From NCBI GenBank assembly GCA_022539475.1, contig VCMS01000155.1, positions 165,063-229,062 on the forward strand: a stretch of 64,000 bases of DNA, written 5' to 3'. The position numbers were made by a program, and so were the translations under genes. Below, piece by piece: positions 1 to 11,200 of the stretch (position 1 is the first letter of the stretch; each line of letters starts with the position of its first letter). The DNA comes from Gracilaria domingensis. Lineage: Eukaryota; Rhodophyta; Florideophyceae; Gracilariales; Gracilariaceae. A model generated the notes under the pieces. The model worked only from the letters and a program-made list of their open reading frames with translations. It did no database searches and had not been told where the DNA came from.

Positions 1-1112
1 TAATGCACGATAGTCAACACACATCCTTAAAGCCCCATCCTTTTTCTTTTCAAATGAAACTGAACTTCCCCAAGGACTTATACTTGGCCTTATGAAGCCA
101 TGATTTAACACTTAAATTAACTGCTTTTTCATTTCTTGTAACTCCAATTTGGATAGGTTATATCCCTACAAACCCCGGTCATGGCCGAAATATGGCCCAT
201 AATTGACCGAAATGTTGACGTATAAGTCGAAGTTTTGTGAGAACGCTTATCTCACCAAGATATGTATTTCTTGTTTTTTAATGAAGCCACATATGGGCCA
301 TATTTCGGCCATATTTGGGCCACATGAATGAAAACGAAAACCTCTTATCTTGACCGTATATAAGCTTTCGCGAGGTTCTGACTTCTACGCCATCATTTCC
401 ATCACATATCGGCCATATTTTGGCCATAACCGGGGTTCATAGTGTGTTTATATATATATACGTCCCATTTTAGGATTTGCTCTTTCTTTCAGATTGATTT
501 TCGTTTCCATCTCACGACCAGGAGGCAACCTTTTTGGTAGTTCTTTAGGGACAACTACTTGATATTCTTCTAAAAACTCTTTTAGTTGGATATCCATTTC
601 GTGTTTCTTAACTTCAGGATCCACTTGGTTCTTTTTAGGCTTCACCATTATATGTTATACCATCTTATTTTTCTTTACAAGTGTTACGAATGGTTTACTG
701 GTAAGTAAAAACGTCGGCCGGGATGACAAGCCATACTTGCCAGTCTCTGCGTTCAGAACTATCAACTCACGTCCTGTATTGACTAACATTTTATTCGACT
801 TCCAATCAATGAGTGGATTGACATTCGATAACCAAGATTTATCTAAGATAACGTCAAAAAAACTCGGGTCTACGACATATGGTTTAATATCGAATTTTAG
901 TTTGTCAATTCAAACGGTAAGCTGATTTGAACGTTTGTCCATAGGGACAAGAGTTCCATCCAACAACTCGCTTGTAATTCTGACTTGGTCCTTTTCAGAT
1001 TCAATCTTTCTTCAAAATCTTTGGAGATAATCGTCTCCTGAGAACCTCTATCTACTAGGCTAAGGCATGCGTGTGGTTCTTGAATATCTATTTTCGCTTT
1101 GAAGATGAACAA
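1..1112 (-). pseudogene. Ty3/Gypsy pol fragment (protease to start of RT), broken, runs off the left edge
   Basis: Read right to left, this is the front of a Gypsy polyprotein. The retropepsin region (about 1112-730) has VDRGSQETI where D-S/T-G is expected, so the active-site triad reads D-R-G, and further on FDVILDKSWL and IDWKSNKM. The protease-RT linker (about 648-448) contains the typical PKELPKRLPPGRE, with a stop near 655. After a 281-bp insertion (164-444) the reading resumes with SPWGSS, then FEKKKDG and CVDYRAL, the first conserved RT block. A TAA at about 112 interrupts it. The rest of RT, RNase H and integrase must lie beyond position 1. The matching gag is at 1280-1900 on the same strand. 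The changed protease triad, stops and insertion make this a dead copy. Family assignment is firm; exact boundaries are not. Confidence 0.85.
164..444. mobile_element. Small non-autonomous inverted-repeat element (MITE-like) inside the Gypsy pol
   Basis: A 281-bp insertion separates the protease-RT linker from the RT start of the surrounding pol. Its ends are inverted copies of about 30 bp: CCCTACAAACCCCGG at the left and, reverse-complemented, CACTATGAACCCCGG at the right, continuing as T-ATGGCC-AAATATGGCC with a few mismatches. The motif GGCCATATTT also recurs inside near 300-330. Skipping the insertion brings the GRIY and NLSKLELQ segments of pol together, which fixes the limits to within a few bases. 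The flanks are TA-rich, so a TA or TATA target duplication is likely but blurred by a TA microsatellite at 450-460. No coding capacity. The C[AC]CTA termini would also suit the CACTA superfamily; superfamily is left open. Confidence 0.75.
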
Positions 1113-1279
1113 CGTCGGCCTCCGAAATATTTTTTCATACTTAAAAGGATGAAAAATACATACTTTGATAGCGCTTATATTTCTTTTTAATTATATATTT
1201 TTTATGTCTTTTTCAACAATTTCATAGTCATTACTTAATGCAACATCCCGCGCTAACATATTGGTGGTTAGCGCTTTGC

Positions 1280-1900
1280 TTAGTTTTTTGGCTTATAAGT
1301 TTTCTGAACCCTATTTTCATAGTGAGTCTTTGCAAAGCATCCTTTCTTTTTACAAATGAAACATAATTTGTTATTCCAACATCGTTTTTTATCGTCCGTA
1401 GATATTATTTGTCTCCTCATTTTTATATTGCCAATTTGCATAGGAACAGGTCCTGGATTTTTACCATGTTCACCACCAGAGCGATTTATGTTCCAAGGAC
1501 CGCTACGGAATATGTTGTCTAATTTATCGGCAAATTTCATAGCTTCCTGAACTGTTGATGGTTCTGCTCTTTCTACTCCAATTCGGGTGCTTGTTCTCAA
1601 GCCCTGGCTGTAATGAAATAACTGTTCTACTTGAGTCATTGTAGGAATTTGCAATAGCAATCTTGTGCATTCTTGATTATAGGATCGCAGAGTACTAAAC
1701 TTCCATATTGGTTCTAGTTCACATAGGTTTCTTCTAGCCGTCAACTCTCTATTGACTGGTTCGAAGTATTGTAAAAGGTTTTCTTTAAATTCATTAAATG
1801 ATATAAGTTGGTCACCATCAATTGTAGTTAACTCCCACCACTGCAATGCGTCTTCACTCATATAACTGACAGCATATTTTACTTTCTGTTCACTATTCAT
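1280..1900 (-). CDS. Gag of a Ty3/Gypsy retrotransposon, with atypical zinc knuckle
   Basis: A 206-codon open frame with the retrotransposon Gag signature: YMSEDALQWWE, FNEFKENLLQYFEP and FSTLRSYNQECTRLL match the capsid helices of Gypsy Gag proteins. Near the C-terminus is CFICKKKGCFAKTH, at the place of a nucleocapsid CCHC knuckle (C-x2-C-x4-H-x4-C). Here the third and fourth ligands are exchanged, giving C-x2-C-x4-C-x4-H, which could still bind zinc but is not canonical. It lies upstream, in sense, of the protease/RT pieces at 1-1112. About 150 nt of degenerate sequence separate them. Likely the gag of the same dead element. Between 1913 and 2143 there is only short leader-like sequence, cut by a solo LTR. 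Confidence 0.8.
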   Translation of the reverse strand: MNSEQKVKYAVSYMSEDALQWWELTTIDGDQLISFNEFKENLLQYFEPVNRELTARRNLCELEPIWKFSTLRSYNQECTRLLLQIPTMTQVEQLFHYSQGLRTSTRIGVERAEPSTVQEAMKFADKLDNIFRSGPWNINRSGGEHGKNPGPVPMQIGNIKMRRQIISTDDKKRCWNNKLCFICKKKGCFAKTHYENRVQKTYKPKN

Positions 1901-2143
1901 ACATAAAGTACATCTTATTTATATTTACTTAATGCTTAGTTGTAAAATATTTGATGACGTCACTAATTGTATCAATTGTTTCCTTCGGATTCTGGTTGAT
2001 CTTCGCAGTTGGATCACCCGTTGGCAACCTGGCGACGCTGGCAAACTCTCGGTAGGCGCTAACACGAAGCTAATGATCTTCTGTAAGGATATGATGGCAG
2101 TAAGCCAAAACGTCCTTACACCACAGGTCGTAAGAATGGCGGG

Positions 2144-3036
2144 TGTAGAGCAAACTTTCTTCAAAGATACCTTTTCGGTAGTGGCAATCATAAATTATTG
2201 AGACGCCCATCGATGGGGAGCTCGAGGTTATGAGTAGCTGGATGACGTGGAGGCGGACCCGGAACGTGTACATCTGTACCACTATTTGGTTGTCTGGATG
2301 GAATGAATCTTTTCATAATTTATAAAAATACCCCGTGGGTTTTGGTCCGACACTGTCAGGACTGTCCGGAACGGGAGGGGCACACGAGGTGCTAGATTAA
2401 TCTATTATTTAGATATTTTTAATAACCCTCTACAGGGCCGCTAATTATACTACTTAGGTGATGGCTCACCGCCATCACCAACCTAGTAAAGCTAACCCGG
2501 TGCGCGGCTCTGACTATTTCGCCTGCGCGAGGACTCCAACTCCTCGCGGAGCGAGTTACCGCAGCACGGTCTAGTTATCCGCCCGCTCCAACAAGGAAAG
2601 TGCACGCAGTGCATACCATCATTGGTCTTGTTTTTCTTTTGTTTTCCTTGTGATTCGTGGAGTGCATATATATTTGTTTACCGACCGGCACTACCTCCCC
2701 GCCCCAGTACTTGGCTTTGTTTCTGTTCTTTCTTTTGTTTTTACCATTGCTTTGGTTCATTACCGCCTATTTCTTTTTGTTTGTTCCACCTTTGGATGTC
2801 TATATTTGGCTACAAGTACCGTCATAGGTCACCTACGATCTACACTACTGTGTCTGCCTTTTCTGGCCCTTTTTAACGTTCGGGAATTCTTTTTTAACCC
2901 TGTGGTATAGCCTGAAGTCCTCGTGGATTTACACCCACACTGCAGGATACGGCGTGCACTGTCGCTGCGCGAACCTCTCTTGAGAGCGGGGATTCGAACT
3001 GCCTCGCTGGCTTTCCCTTCCTGGGATTGCTCCACA
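2144..3036 (+). repeat. Solo LTR of the element-B family
   Basis: An 893-bp block starting TGTAGAGCAAAC and ending GGATTGCTCCACA, so it has TG...CA ends that are imperfect inverted repeats. The same sequence in reverse orientation forms the two LTRs flanking element B (21279-22627 and 37914-38807); length without insertions is again 893-894 bp. It is flanked by GCGGG (2139-2143) and GCAGG (3037-3041), a 5-bp target duplication with one mismatch. No internal retrotransposon genes adjoin it in the matching orientation, hence a solo LTR left by LTR-LTR recombination. Confidence 0.85.
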
Positions 3037-3792
3037 GCAGGCGACCCTCAACCTGTCTACGTTGGACACGAGGACTTGAAGGCCAGCTGGCCCGAAATTC
3101 AATTGGCCCACCAATGCACGAATATGATTGGCCGAGCAGTTGTGATCTGGCCACGATACCGTAGGTGCCTTGTGACGGTGACAGTAACGGCACAGTTCAC
3201 CCGCACGTGACGTAACGATGTCAGGTGGGAGAGAAATGCCGCCTGTCGGCTTACACTCTGTGGGCGACTTATTTAAAGCCCTAAGTATCCTGTCAAGTCG
3301 GTTACTTGCAGCGTTACCAGGCTTAAGATGGCGAGTGATCAGCGGCGCGTAAGGGTCCTCGTCAGTTGGTAGGTAACCGCATTTATTACTCAGTAACCTT
3401 CGCTCCCTAATATTCTCGGGAGGCGGCGAATGATTGGCTTTGAGATTCTTCCACTTGTAAACGTAGATAGCAAAGTCTTACGAAGAGCACAAGCCACAAT
3501 TTGATTGGTTGATGAAGAATGTCCAGATATTGTCTCCACGACAGGAATCTGATCTCGACTTGTCGACGTTTGATTCGTGTCAATTTGTTGACGTGGTGAG
3601 TTTTGATATGCTGTGACAACAGGGCCTTCATTGCCACGATCCAACGACTTATATGTTCCACTTGACACGTTCTTTTTGTCGTCGGACTCTCCAAGCTGTC
3701 TCTCTGGTCCACGTGAACAAATTTAGCATTGCTGGTCATTTGCCAGATTTACAGTCAAATGAAGAAGTCACTGTAAACGGGTTAGTACTGTA
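3037..3792. other. Short unassigned stretch with a weak minus-strand ORF
   Basis: About 750 bp between a solo LTR and a DNA element. The minus strand is open from about 3740 to 3390 if one frame change near 3665 is allowed. The predicted residues are polar (SSGTYKSLDRG) and end in a basic, serine-rich tail (SGRISKPIIRRLP) that resembles the C-terminal tails of some retroelement polyproteins. This is too weak for an assignment. A TATA-like TTATTTAAAG lies at about 3269. Nothing else is recognised. Confidence 0.25.
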
Positions 3793-4639
3793 AGGCGATG
3801 CTACCAAATTGTATCAATTTCAAAGTTTTAGAATGTATTGTTCAAGAGTTACTTCTTTTTTAGAAGTTTTGCACTTTTGATGTTTTGGTAAAATATTAGA
3901 ACTTTCGGATAGTTTCAGAATTTGTCTACGGACAACTGAATACTTCAGAAAAGACTGGCTTGTCGGGCAGGCACTTCTAGACTGTTCTTCTGATCTGCAC
4001 TTGAGCGGAGAGGAAGAGAGAGCGAGTGCGCGCTCCGCGAAACAGCTTAAATGAATTTTACTTAGTTAAGGAGGCGTACTGTACAAACAGTAGTGTAGCT
4101 ATAGTAAACTTACTGTACAAATACATGTAAAAATAAAAATTCGATCAAGTCATAACAACAATAATTAGATATATCCCAAATTCAATAAAAATATTGTTCT
4201 GAATAATCCCTTGTTTTGTCCTAGACAAAACCGAAATTTAGATTCATAACACACGGGCTGGGTTGGAAAGTGAGAGAAACGCTTCATAATTCGGCCAGTT
4301 GTGGCCTTTGTTTTAAAAAAAATTGTGGTGCTACCGCACCACAAAATGGAAAATTATGCGTTAAGGTGGCGGTTTGCATGCCACAAAATGTAGTTTATCA
4401 AAACTTCTGGCTACAGCTAGTCTAAGAGTACTTTACGTTCTCTATAAGATGGCGTGGGAAGTGGCAAGACCGTTCTTGTCGCTTCTCTCTCCCCACGCCT
4501 TGCTTCAATAGAGTCGTAAGTACATAGCTAGCAATTAGAGGGTACTCAAGTTAAATAATTCTTTTTGTTGAAGTTTTTGTTTATTTTTGCCAAAAGTAAT
4601 TCTAATACTAATCTGTTCGCAACAATTGGTAGCATCGCT
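3793..4639. mobile_element. TA-flanked non-autonomous DNA element with inverted ends
   Basis: The left end AGGCGATGCTACCAAATTGT (3793) and the right end, read as reverse complement, AGCGATGCTACCAATTGT (4639) are inverted copies with single-base indels. Both are directly flanked by TA (3791-3792 and 4640-4641), as expected for insertion at a TA dinucleotide by a Tc1/mariner-like transposase. The 847-bp interior is AT-rich, has no ORF of note, and contains a small perfect hairpin around 4331-4346 (GTGGTGC/GCACCAC). A lone copy of the terminal motif also occurs at 41561. Superfamily is inferred from the TA duplication only. Confidence 0.6.
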
Positions 4640-4944
4640 TAAAAGTAACTCACCAATTTGTTTACATTGTCAATAACCAAACACGACAGCGGCACCAGCG
4701 GGGGAAGTGAAAACGCCACTTTGGTGATGGCTTCGGCGGTTACAGCCAAACGGGGCAAAAACGATAATAATAAAGTTGGCTCCCTTAGAGTACCAATCCA
4801 GTCGGACGAAGAAGCACGAGCCAAATATAAGCCTATGTAGATAGAGTACGGCAGAAGACAAAAAACAAAAGCACGTACACAAGAAAGAACGAGGGAGACC
4901 AAACGATAGACAAATAGATAGAGAAGAGCGAACAAGAACAATAT

Positions 4945-5926
4945 TGTAGAGCAAAGCGTGCTCGCCCGATACACGGGGATTGTTTTTATAAACCCCTGGT
5001 AAGGATGATTCCGGGTACTCGGAAGGTATGAGTATTGGCCCACGGATGGGATATTGTTTGGCAGTATTGAGGGATGGCACCCTGAGGGGTCGGCCTTAAC
5101 GTGGCACAGATGAGTGCTCGTCGCGTGGACGCGTGTGTAGGAATGGGTGCGTTCACACATGTCTTGTTATGATTGTCGGATATTTTACTGGCCGCTGCCG
5201 CGGGTTGTCACGTGCACCACGTGTATGGACCTGCTTAGGTGTGCAATAGATTATTTAATTTAGTTTAACTAATTTATCGGTTACGATATAAAAGGTGACC
5301 TCCCGATCACCTCCTCCTTCAGTAAAGGGTAACCGAGTTCGGCTTTGAACTAAGTTCGCCTGCGCGAAGTGTACAACTCCCTCAGGAGGGTCACCGCGTA
5401 CGGTACGGATTGGATTCATCCCTCGGGATCACTCAGGCAATACTGACCATTGTGGCCTTGCCTTTGGGCTTATTTATTCCGTGTCTTCGGACTTTCTGTT
5501 TCGTTTACTGTGCAGTTGAACTGCTTTCACCACAATTGGTAGCGTTTCCATCTCTGTATAGAGTTGTGCCGCGTGAGCTTAATACACATCGTCCTCTCCC
5601 GGCGCCGGGTCTGTTGCCGATTGCCGCACGTCCTGCCGCGCGATTCCTCTCTTTTCCTCCTTTGGTTTCCCTTCCTTTTCCCCTTTTCTACCTAGGGCTT
5701 ACATCGCTCTACGGTACCTCCCTCCTCAACCATTCCGTCGCTTTTCGCCTGATTCCTGGATCAGGCCCGTTCACCCCTCAACCTCCGTAGGTATATCCCG
5801 TACCACGGGCGGTCTAACACCCGCACTATCCGTGTTCGGAGGGCTCACCACTGAGTTCACCTCGTCTAGAGGGCAAGGACTCGAATGCCTTGAGAGACGA
5901 TCTCATCGCTGTGGTTTTGCTCTACA
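4945..5926 (+). repeat. 5' LTR of element A
   Basis: 982 bp from TGTAGAGCAAAGC to GGTTTTGCTCTACA with short inverted ends. A strong TATA box, ATATAAAAGG, is at 5286-5295 on the sense strand, placing U3 as about the first 310 bp. On the opposite strand TATAAAAA occurs at about 4980-4990; the 3' LTR has TATGAAAA at that place. Pyrimidine-rich blocks follow in the downstream half. Confidence 0.95.
5286..5295 (+). promoter_or_regulatory. TATA box of the element A LTR promoter
   Basis: ATATAAAAGG followed by GTGACC lies 341 bp into the 5' LTR, and the same sequence is in the 3' LTR at about 16235-16244. Position and sequence fit the core promoter that would start the genomic RNA about 30 bp downstream, defining the U3/R border. 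Confidence 0.6.
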
Positions 5927-5928
5927 AG

Positions 5929-5946
5929 TGGTCTCCCGACCTAGAA
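5929..5946 (+). other. Primer-binding site of element A
   Basis: TGGTCTCCCGACCTAGAA begins two bases after the 5' LTR, the normal place and TGG start of a tRNA-primed minus-strand primer site. Element B has TGGTCTCCAGACCTAGAA at the matching place, one substitution in 18, so both families probably use the same tRNA primer. The tRNA species was not identified. Confidence 0.65.
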
Positions 5947-6143
5947 CGGGCTGGATTCTTTCTTTCGTTCTCGTTCTTGTCGAGGAGTCTCACGATTAAT
6001 GATCAATTGGTTTTTGGGAAGCTACTGTGGAGCAGTGGACTCTCTAGAGTGTTTTATTTGTTGTTCGTTACTTACTCTTTGGAGTATCGAGACCTCTCGT
6101 TGTCAATTTGATCTTAACGCTGTTCGGTACACCGTGGCCTGGT

Positions 6144-8237
6144 ATGGCGCCACCTGCGCCGAACCCTAGAAACGGTGTGGCCAGAGATGCTGGTGTGCCT
6201 CCGCCTAGGCCTCCGCGTTTTCGCGCCTCCGTACCTGCAAGGTCGCCTGACAATGAACAGGTCCCGGAACCCCGGAGAGCTTCGTCAGTCAGGTCGGGTC
6301 CGATGGCCGCTTCTACGGCAGGAGCTCCGCCCGTTACGGGTACTCCGGCCACGGAGAGACCAGACGACGCGGTTGAAACCCCTGAATACTCGTACCTCGA
6401 GGCTCAACTGCGTGTCAGTCAGCTGCAAAACTCGTTGTTCGAGGATCTGCAGTATCTCAGACGGAAGCTTGATCAAGCTGAAATCGGAGATCCGACCACT
6501 GACATTCGTGTCTTACGTCAAGACGTGAATTCCATTTTTGAAAGTCTGGGTGCACAAGCCGCTTTTGTTCAAGCTTTACCATTCCTCTATTCAGGAGCAT
6601 CGAACTGAAATCGATCGCCTAACCACTCGGTTGTCTACTCTAGAAGAGATCATCTGGATGGATAACGCATCTGATGCGAAGAATGCTAAGGAAGAAGCCT
6701 CTAAGCGCTCGGCACGCCAATCTCCGTATCACGGAAATCGAAGATCCAAAAAGGAACTTCGTTACGACTCGGATTCCTCTAGTTCCAATTTTAGCGTTCG
6801 CTCTGCGAAATCTACTTCATCCAGTTCTTCGGACAGTGAGGAAGACCGAGAACGGTATGGGAGTAGATCCCGCGGGACGAAGTCGAAGGCGACATATGCC
6901 ACTCAAGGAATGATTCGCTCTCGCGAGAAAGGTGGACGTCATCTTGGACTCAAGGAGTTGAAACCAACGAATCTCCTCTACAGGAAGCTGTTGTCGTATT
7001 GTTATTACCGATTGGACGATTCATCGTCAAGTCGCACCTCGCGAAGCACCGGTAAGGTGAAGGACCACATCAGAAGACTGAATATCGTCTTTACGAAGAA
7101 GTTCGATGGCGAAGATCCAATTCTGGTACTGGACTTCCTGGCCCGCTTTGTGCAGGAAGCCGACATTCTCGGTATGAACGAGGCACAAGCGTTTCTCGCT
7201 TTACCCTATTTTCTGTCAGCGATGCCTGAAGATCAGTTTAACTCGGTCCGAAGGTCGTCCCGTGCATCTGAGGGAGGTGTCAGCTGTTGCCCGAAAGCGT
7301 CCAATACCTCCTGAGGTCCTATGCAACAGGAAGCGCTTTTCACAACGTGACGCTCGCTCTGCGAGATACTAAGCAGAAGACTGAAAAGACCGAAACGGTT
7401 TACTCAACTCGGTTGAACAAAGCGTTTCATCGCTGTAGAAATGTGTACTCCGCTCAGGAGAGATGCACGATGTTCGTGGATGGGTTGGACCCTTCTATCA
7501 AGGCTTTGGTGGCGCGATATCGCGAAGAGAAACGTAGGATTACGTATCTGGAATGGGTCCAGTACGACCAGGCTGAAGGCGAAGTCCTCCGTGCTCGACG
7601 CACGCCGAAACCCCGTCGCTCAAGGGCGTTGCTCGTCAACGAGTCATCTCCATCTCTTTCCTTGGAATGTGGAAACTCTGTGAACCCGGATCTGGATAAT
7701 GTCCACTTCGTTGGAAGTGCTCGCGAGTCGTACGGGTCTTCTGACATTCCGTCGTCGTCGACTCCGATCTCGGAAGGTGACCCCGCACTCTATATGAGAG
7801 GAACACGGGTACAGGCTGCTCCACTCGCTTACGCGACCAACGGCAGCCGTTTCTCACGCCCCGGATCGGTGAATGCGCAACCGCAACGACGGCCAGATGG
7901 TAATCGATCTTTCGATAAGTCGGTGACGACCATCTGTCATATTTGTTACCAACCCGGTCATATTGCACCTGTGTGCATGTTGCCCGCTCGAGAGTTACCG
8001 AAAATTATCGGGTAGTACGAGTCCTTGTCACCAGCTGACCGTGCTCGTGTTCGGAGTAAGAATTATGAAGAGCAAAGGGCCAAGTTTGGCAATCCTGTTA
8101 CAGGACAGAACGTTCGAACTGAGCAACCTCGGGACCAGGCTGAACAGGTAACTGTGACCAACCCCGAACCCGGAAATTCTGTTTCCCACTCTGAGCAGAG
8201 TTTGCCGTCGCCGGCCAACCCCGCCCAGAAAAACTAA
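6144..8237 (+). pseudogene. gag of element A, with two frameshifts and one stop
   Basis: The first ATG in frame is at 6144 (MAPPAPNPRNG). An Ala/Pro-rich head is followed by a predicted coiled coil (about 6390-6660), a Ser/Asp-rich hinge, a capsid-like part (LKELKPTNLLYRKLLSY, then DGEDPILVLDFLARFV) and a canonical CCHC knuckle, CHICYQPGHIAPVC, at about 7933-7974. Comparison with the homologous gag of element B (36009-37732 plus 29891-30392) shows frameshifts near 6590 and 7290 and a TAG at 8013-8015 in the middle of a conserved run (B reads EAYESL where A reads G-stop-YESL). The frame then runs to TAA at 8235-8237. Gag would package element RNA in cytoplasmic particles; this copy cannot make the full protein without recoding. 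Confidence 0.85.
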
Positions 8238-8239
8238 AC

Positions 8240-11200
8240 TTGGGAGTTCCCCCTGCGGGAGGGGCGTCTCCTGAGCCAAAATCGGAGACGTCCGAAGCGC
8301 CGCCGCTTCGCTCCCAGGTCACTTTCCTTGAGAGGAAGATCCTTACGAGGAAGATGACTCAATCTGACGTAGACTCAGAGCTTTTAACGGTTCTCCGTCG
8401 TCCGTGGGTACGGTCCCGAAATTTCCGTAACCAGGATAGAGTCCTTGTTATGGCCAAAAGGAATTATATGGTTTACGCCGACCTCGGCTTATCACACCAG
8501 TTTATGGTTCGTCAACTGTCCGTGTTGGACACGGGGGCTGCGCCAAATCTCATTCACTCTTCGTTAGTGCCCCCAGCACTTCGGGAATTCGTTCGCTATG
8601 GTCCAGGCTTGGATATCGCTGAGGCGAACAATAACCCGTTGCGCACGGTTGGTTACTTAACTCTCACAGTGAGACTTGGCACCTACGTGGTGAAACTTGA
8701 GTTTGTTGTCTGCGATTCACTCGCTGCACCGGTTATACTCGGTTGTGATTTTTGCTACCGCTTTGTCGAAGCGATACGCCCAAGGGCGAAAACAGTGGAA
8801 ATGGAAGACGGTACAACCATTCCGATCGTTCGGAAGCCGTTGAGGCGCGCAATCCGGAAGCGCGTTCCATTACCTGTGGCTCAGGAGGTTCCAAACGTGG
8901 ATCCGAAATCAACAAAGCTTCGCATAGCGAAATCAGTTTCAATCCCGCCGGAATCCCAGGTGTGGGTGCAGTGCGTCTCCAAACAACATGGAATTGGACT
9001 AGTTCAACCGTCTGCATCGCTGTACGATCAGCGACAGCTCGCTTTAGCTAATAGTGTTGTTTCTATCGAGCCCGATCAACCTTTCAAGGTACTGGTTGCC
9101 AACTTTGGCAAAACCACTTAGTGGCTAGTCAAACACCAGGTACTGGGTTCGGTTCTTCCGCATTCGAAGGCGCTCGTACAGACGAGAATCCCAACGTCCG
9201 AGGTTCTCGGTGTGCCCGAAGCCAAGGAGGGGGAGGTGCGTCCTGGAAACTCCTTTTTGTCGGATTCCTCCAGAAATGGAAACTCCGCCGTACCGGAAGC
9301 AGTCGCTACTAAAGAGGTGAATCTAGTTAGTTCGGGCCACGAACGACCGCTCATTCCGGTTAAATCAGCGTTACCCCCTGGCACAAAACAGACAAATCCT
9401 GTTGAGGAATTAGAGAAGTTGAATCTGGACCATGTCCCAGCGTCTCATCGCGAGAAGTTGCGAGACATGCTCAGAGAATTTACTCCCATGTTGGACGGTT
9501 CCCTTGGAACAATTGGAATTACGGAGCACCGTGTTGATCTGCTCCCAGGCACTCGCCCAATCGCACAACACCCGTATCGGGCAGGCCCGAAAGCGCGGGA
9601 AGAAGAAAAGTCTCAAGTCGAGAAGATGCTACGTGCCGACGTAATTAAGCAAGCTCAGTCGTCATGGGCATCGCCCGTTGTACTTGTTTCGAAGTCGGAT
9701 GAATCGTGCCGTTTTTGCATCGATTACAGGCGACTCAACGCCGTTACCGTCAAAGACGTGTATCCGATTCCACGGATGAATGAGTACATCGACACGCTGG
9801 GAAGCGCCAGAGTATTTACCGCCCCTGACGCCAATCGGGGTTACTGGCAGGTTCCAATTCGAAAGGAAGATCGCGACAAGACCGCGTTTGTATGTCACCA
9901 AGGACTGTACCGTTTCAAACGGATGCCGTTCGAACTAACGAATGCTCCCGCTACGTTTCAGCGCGCGATTGACATTCTGTTGGCCAGATTCAAGTGGAAG
10001 ACGTGTCTTGTGTACTTGGACGACATTGTCGTATTTTCCAACAGTATGGATGAACATATGTCCCATGTGAGGGAAGTGATGCAGGTTCTGCGTGACGCAG
10101 GTGTTACCTTCAAGCTCAAGAAATGCGAATTCTTTACCGACTCGGTGAAATACCTGGGCCACATTATCCGCCCAGGGAAACTCTCGGTCGACGAGGTAAG
10201 GGTGAAGTCGCTGAAGGAAGCGAAACATCCGACAACTCAAACGGAACTCCGATCATTTCTCGGTTTGTGTAATGTCTACCGTAGGTTCGTCCCGAATTTC
10301 GCTGATACTGCAGCTCCTCTCAATTCTCTCCTCAGGAAAGGACAGCCAGTTAAACTGGAACCATTTGGCGATGCGGAAGCATCCGCCTTTTCGTCGTTAA
10401 TCGACGCTGTTACGTCTCCGCCGATTTTGGCGTTGCCCACTCCAGGGCTTCCATATGAAGTTGATACTGACTCCAGTGACCACCAAGTGGGGTGTGCATT
10501 CTTTCAAGTCTCGAGGGAAGGCGAGAGACGTCCAGTTGGATACTGGTCTCGTTCATTGAACGTGCATGAGCGTAATTACTCAGTCTCTGAGAAAGAGTGT
10601 CTCGCCGTCGTTTGGGCGCTGTCTACCTTAAGACCCTATCTTATGGGAACCCATTTTCAGGTGCATACCGATCATTCGGCTCTCTGCTGGCTTATGGAGA
10701 TCTCCGAGCCATCGGGTCGCCTTATGCGTTGGCGTCTCCGTTTATCGGAATTAGATTTTGATGTGCGGTACAAACGGGGCACCCTGAATATGCAGGCTGA
10801 TGCGCTTTCCCGCTTAGGAACGTCTCGTGAAGCAGAACCTGTCGACGACGACGACATACCATGCTTCTTGGTGGAAGACTGGGAAGAAGACTCCGAAATT
10901 ACGGATGACGTCTGTGACGATATTCTCGCCGCAGAAACGGCCGAGCTACCGCCTGGCTCATTTGAACCCATTACCGTTGAAAAGGTAATACGTGAACAAC
11001 ACGGGGATCCTTTCTGTACCCAGATAAGGGCCCGACTCAATGGGAGATTCAAGATACCCTTTCTAATCAACGATCAGGGATTCCTTGTTAGGATTGCTGG
11101 GCCACGCCCTCAAATTGTGGTTTTAAACTCCCTACAATGGAGGGTTCTCCATATATCCCACTATGCAAAGATTGGGGGACACTCTGGTGGCAGGAAGTTG

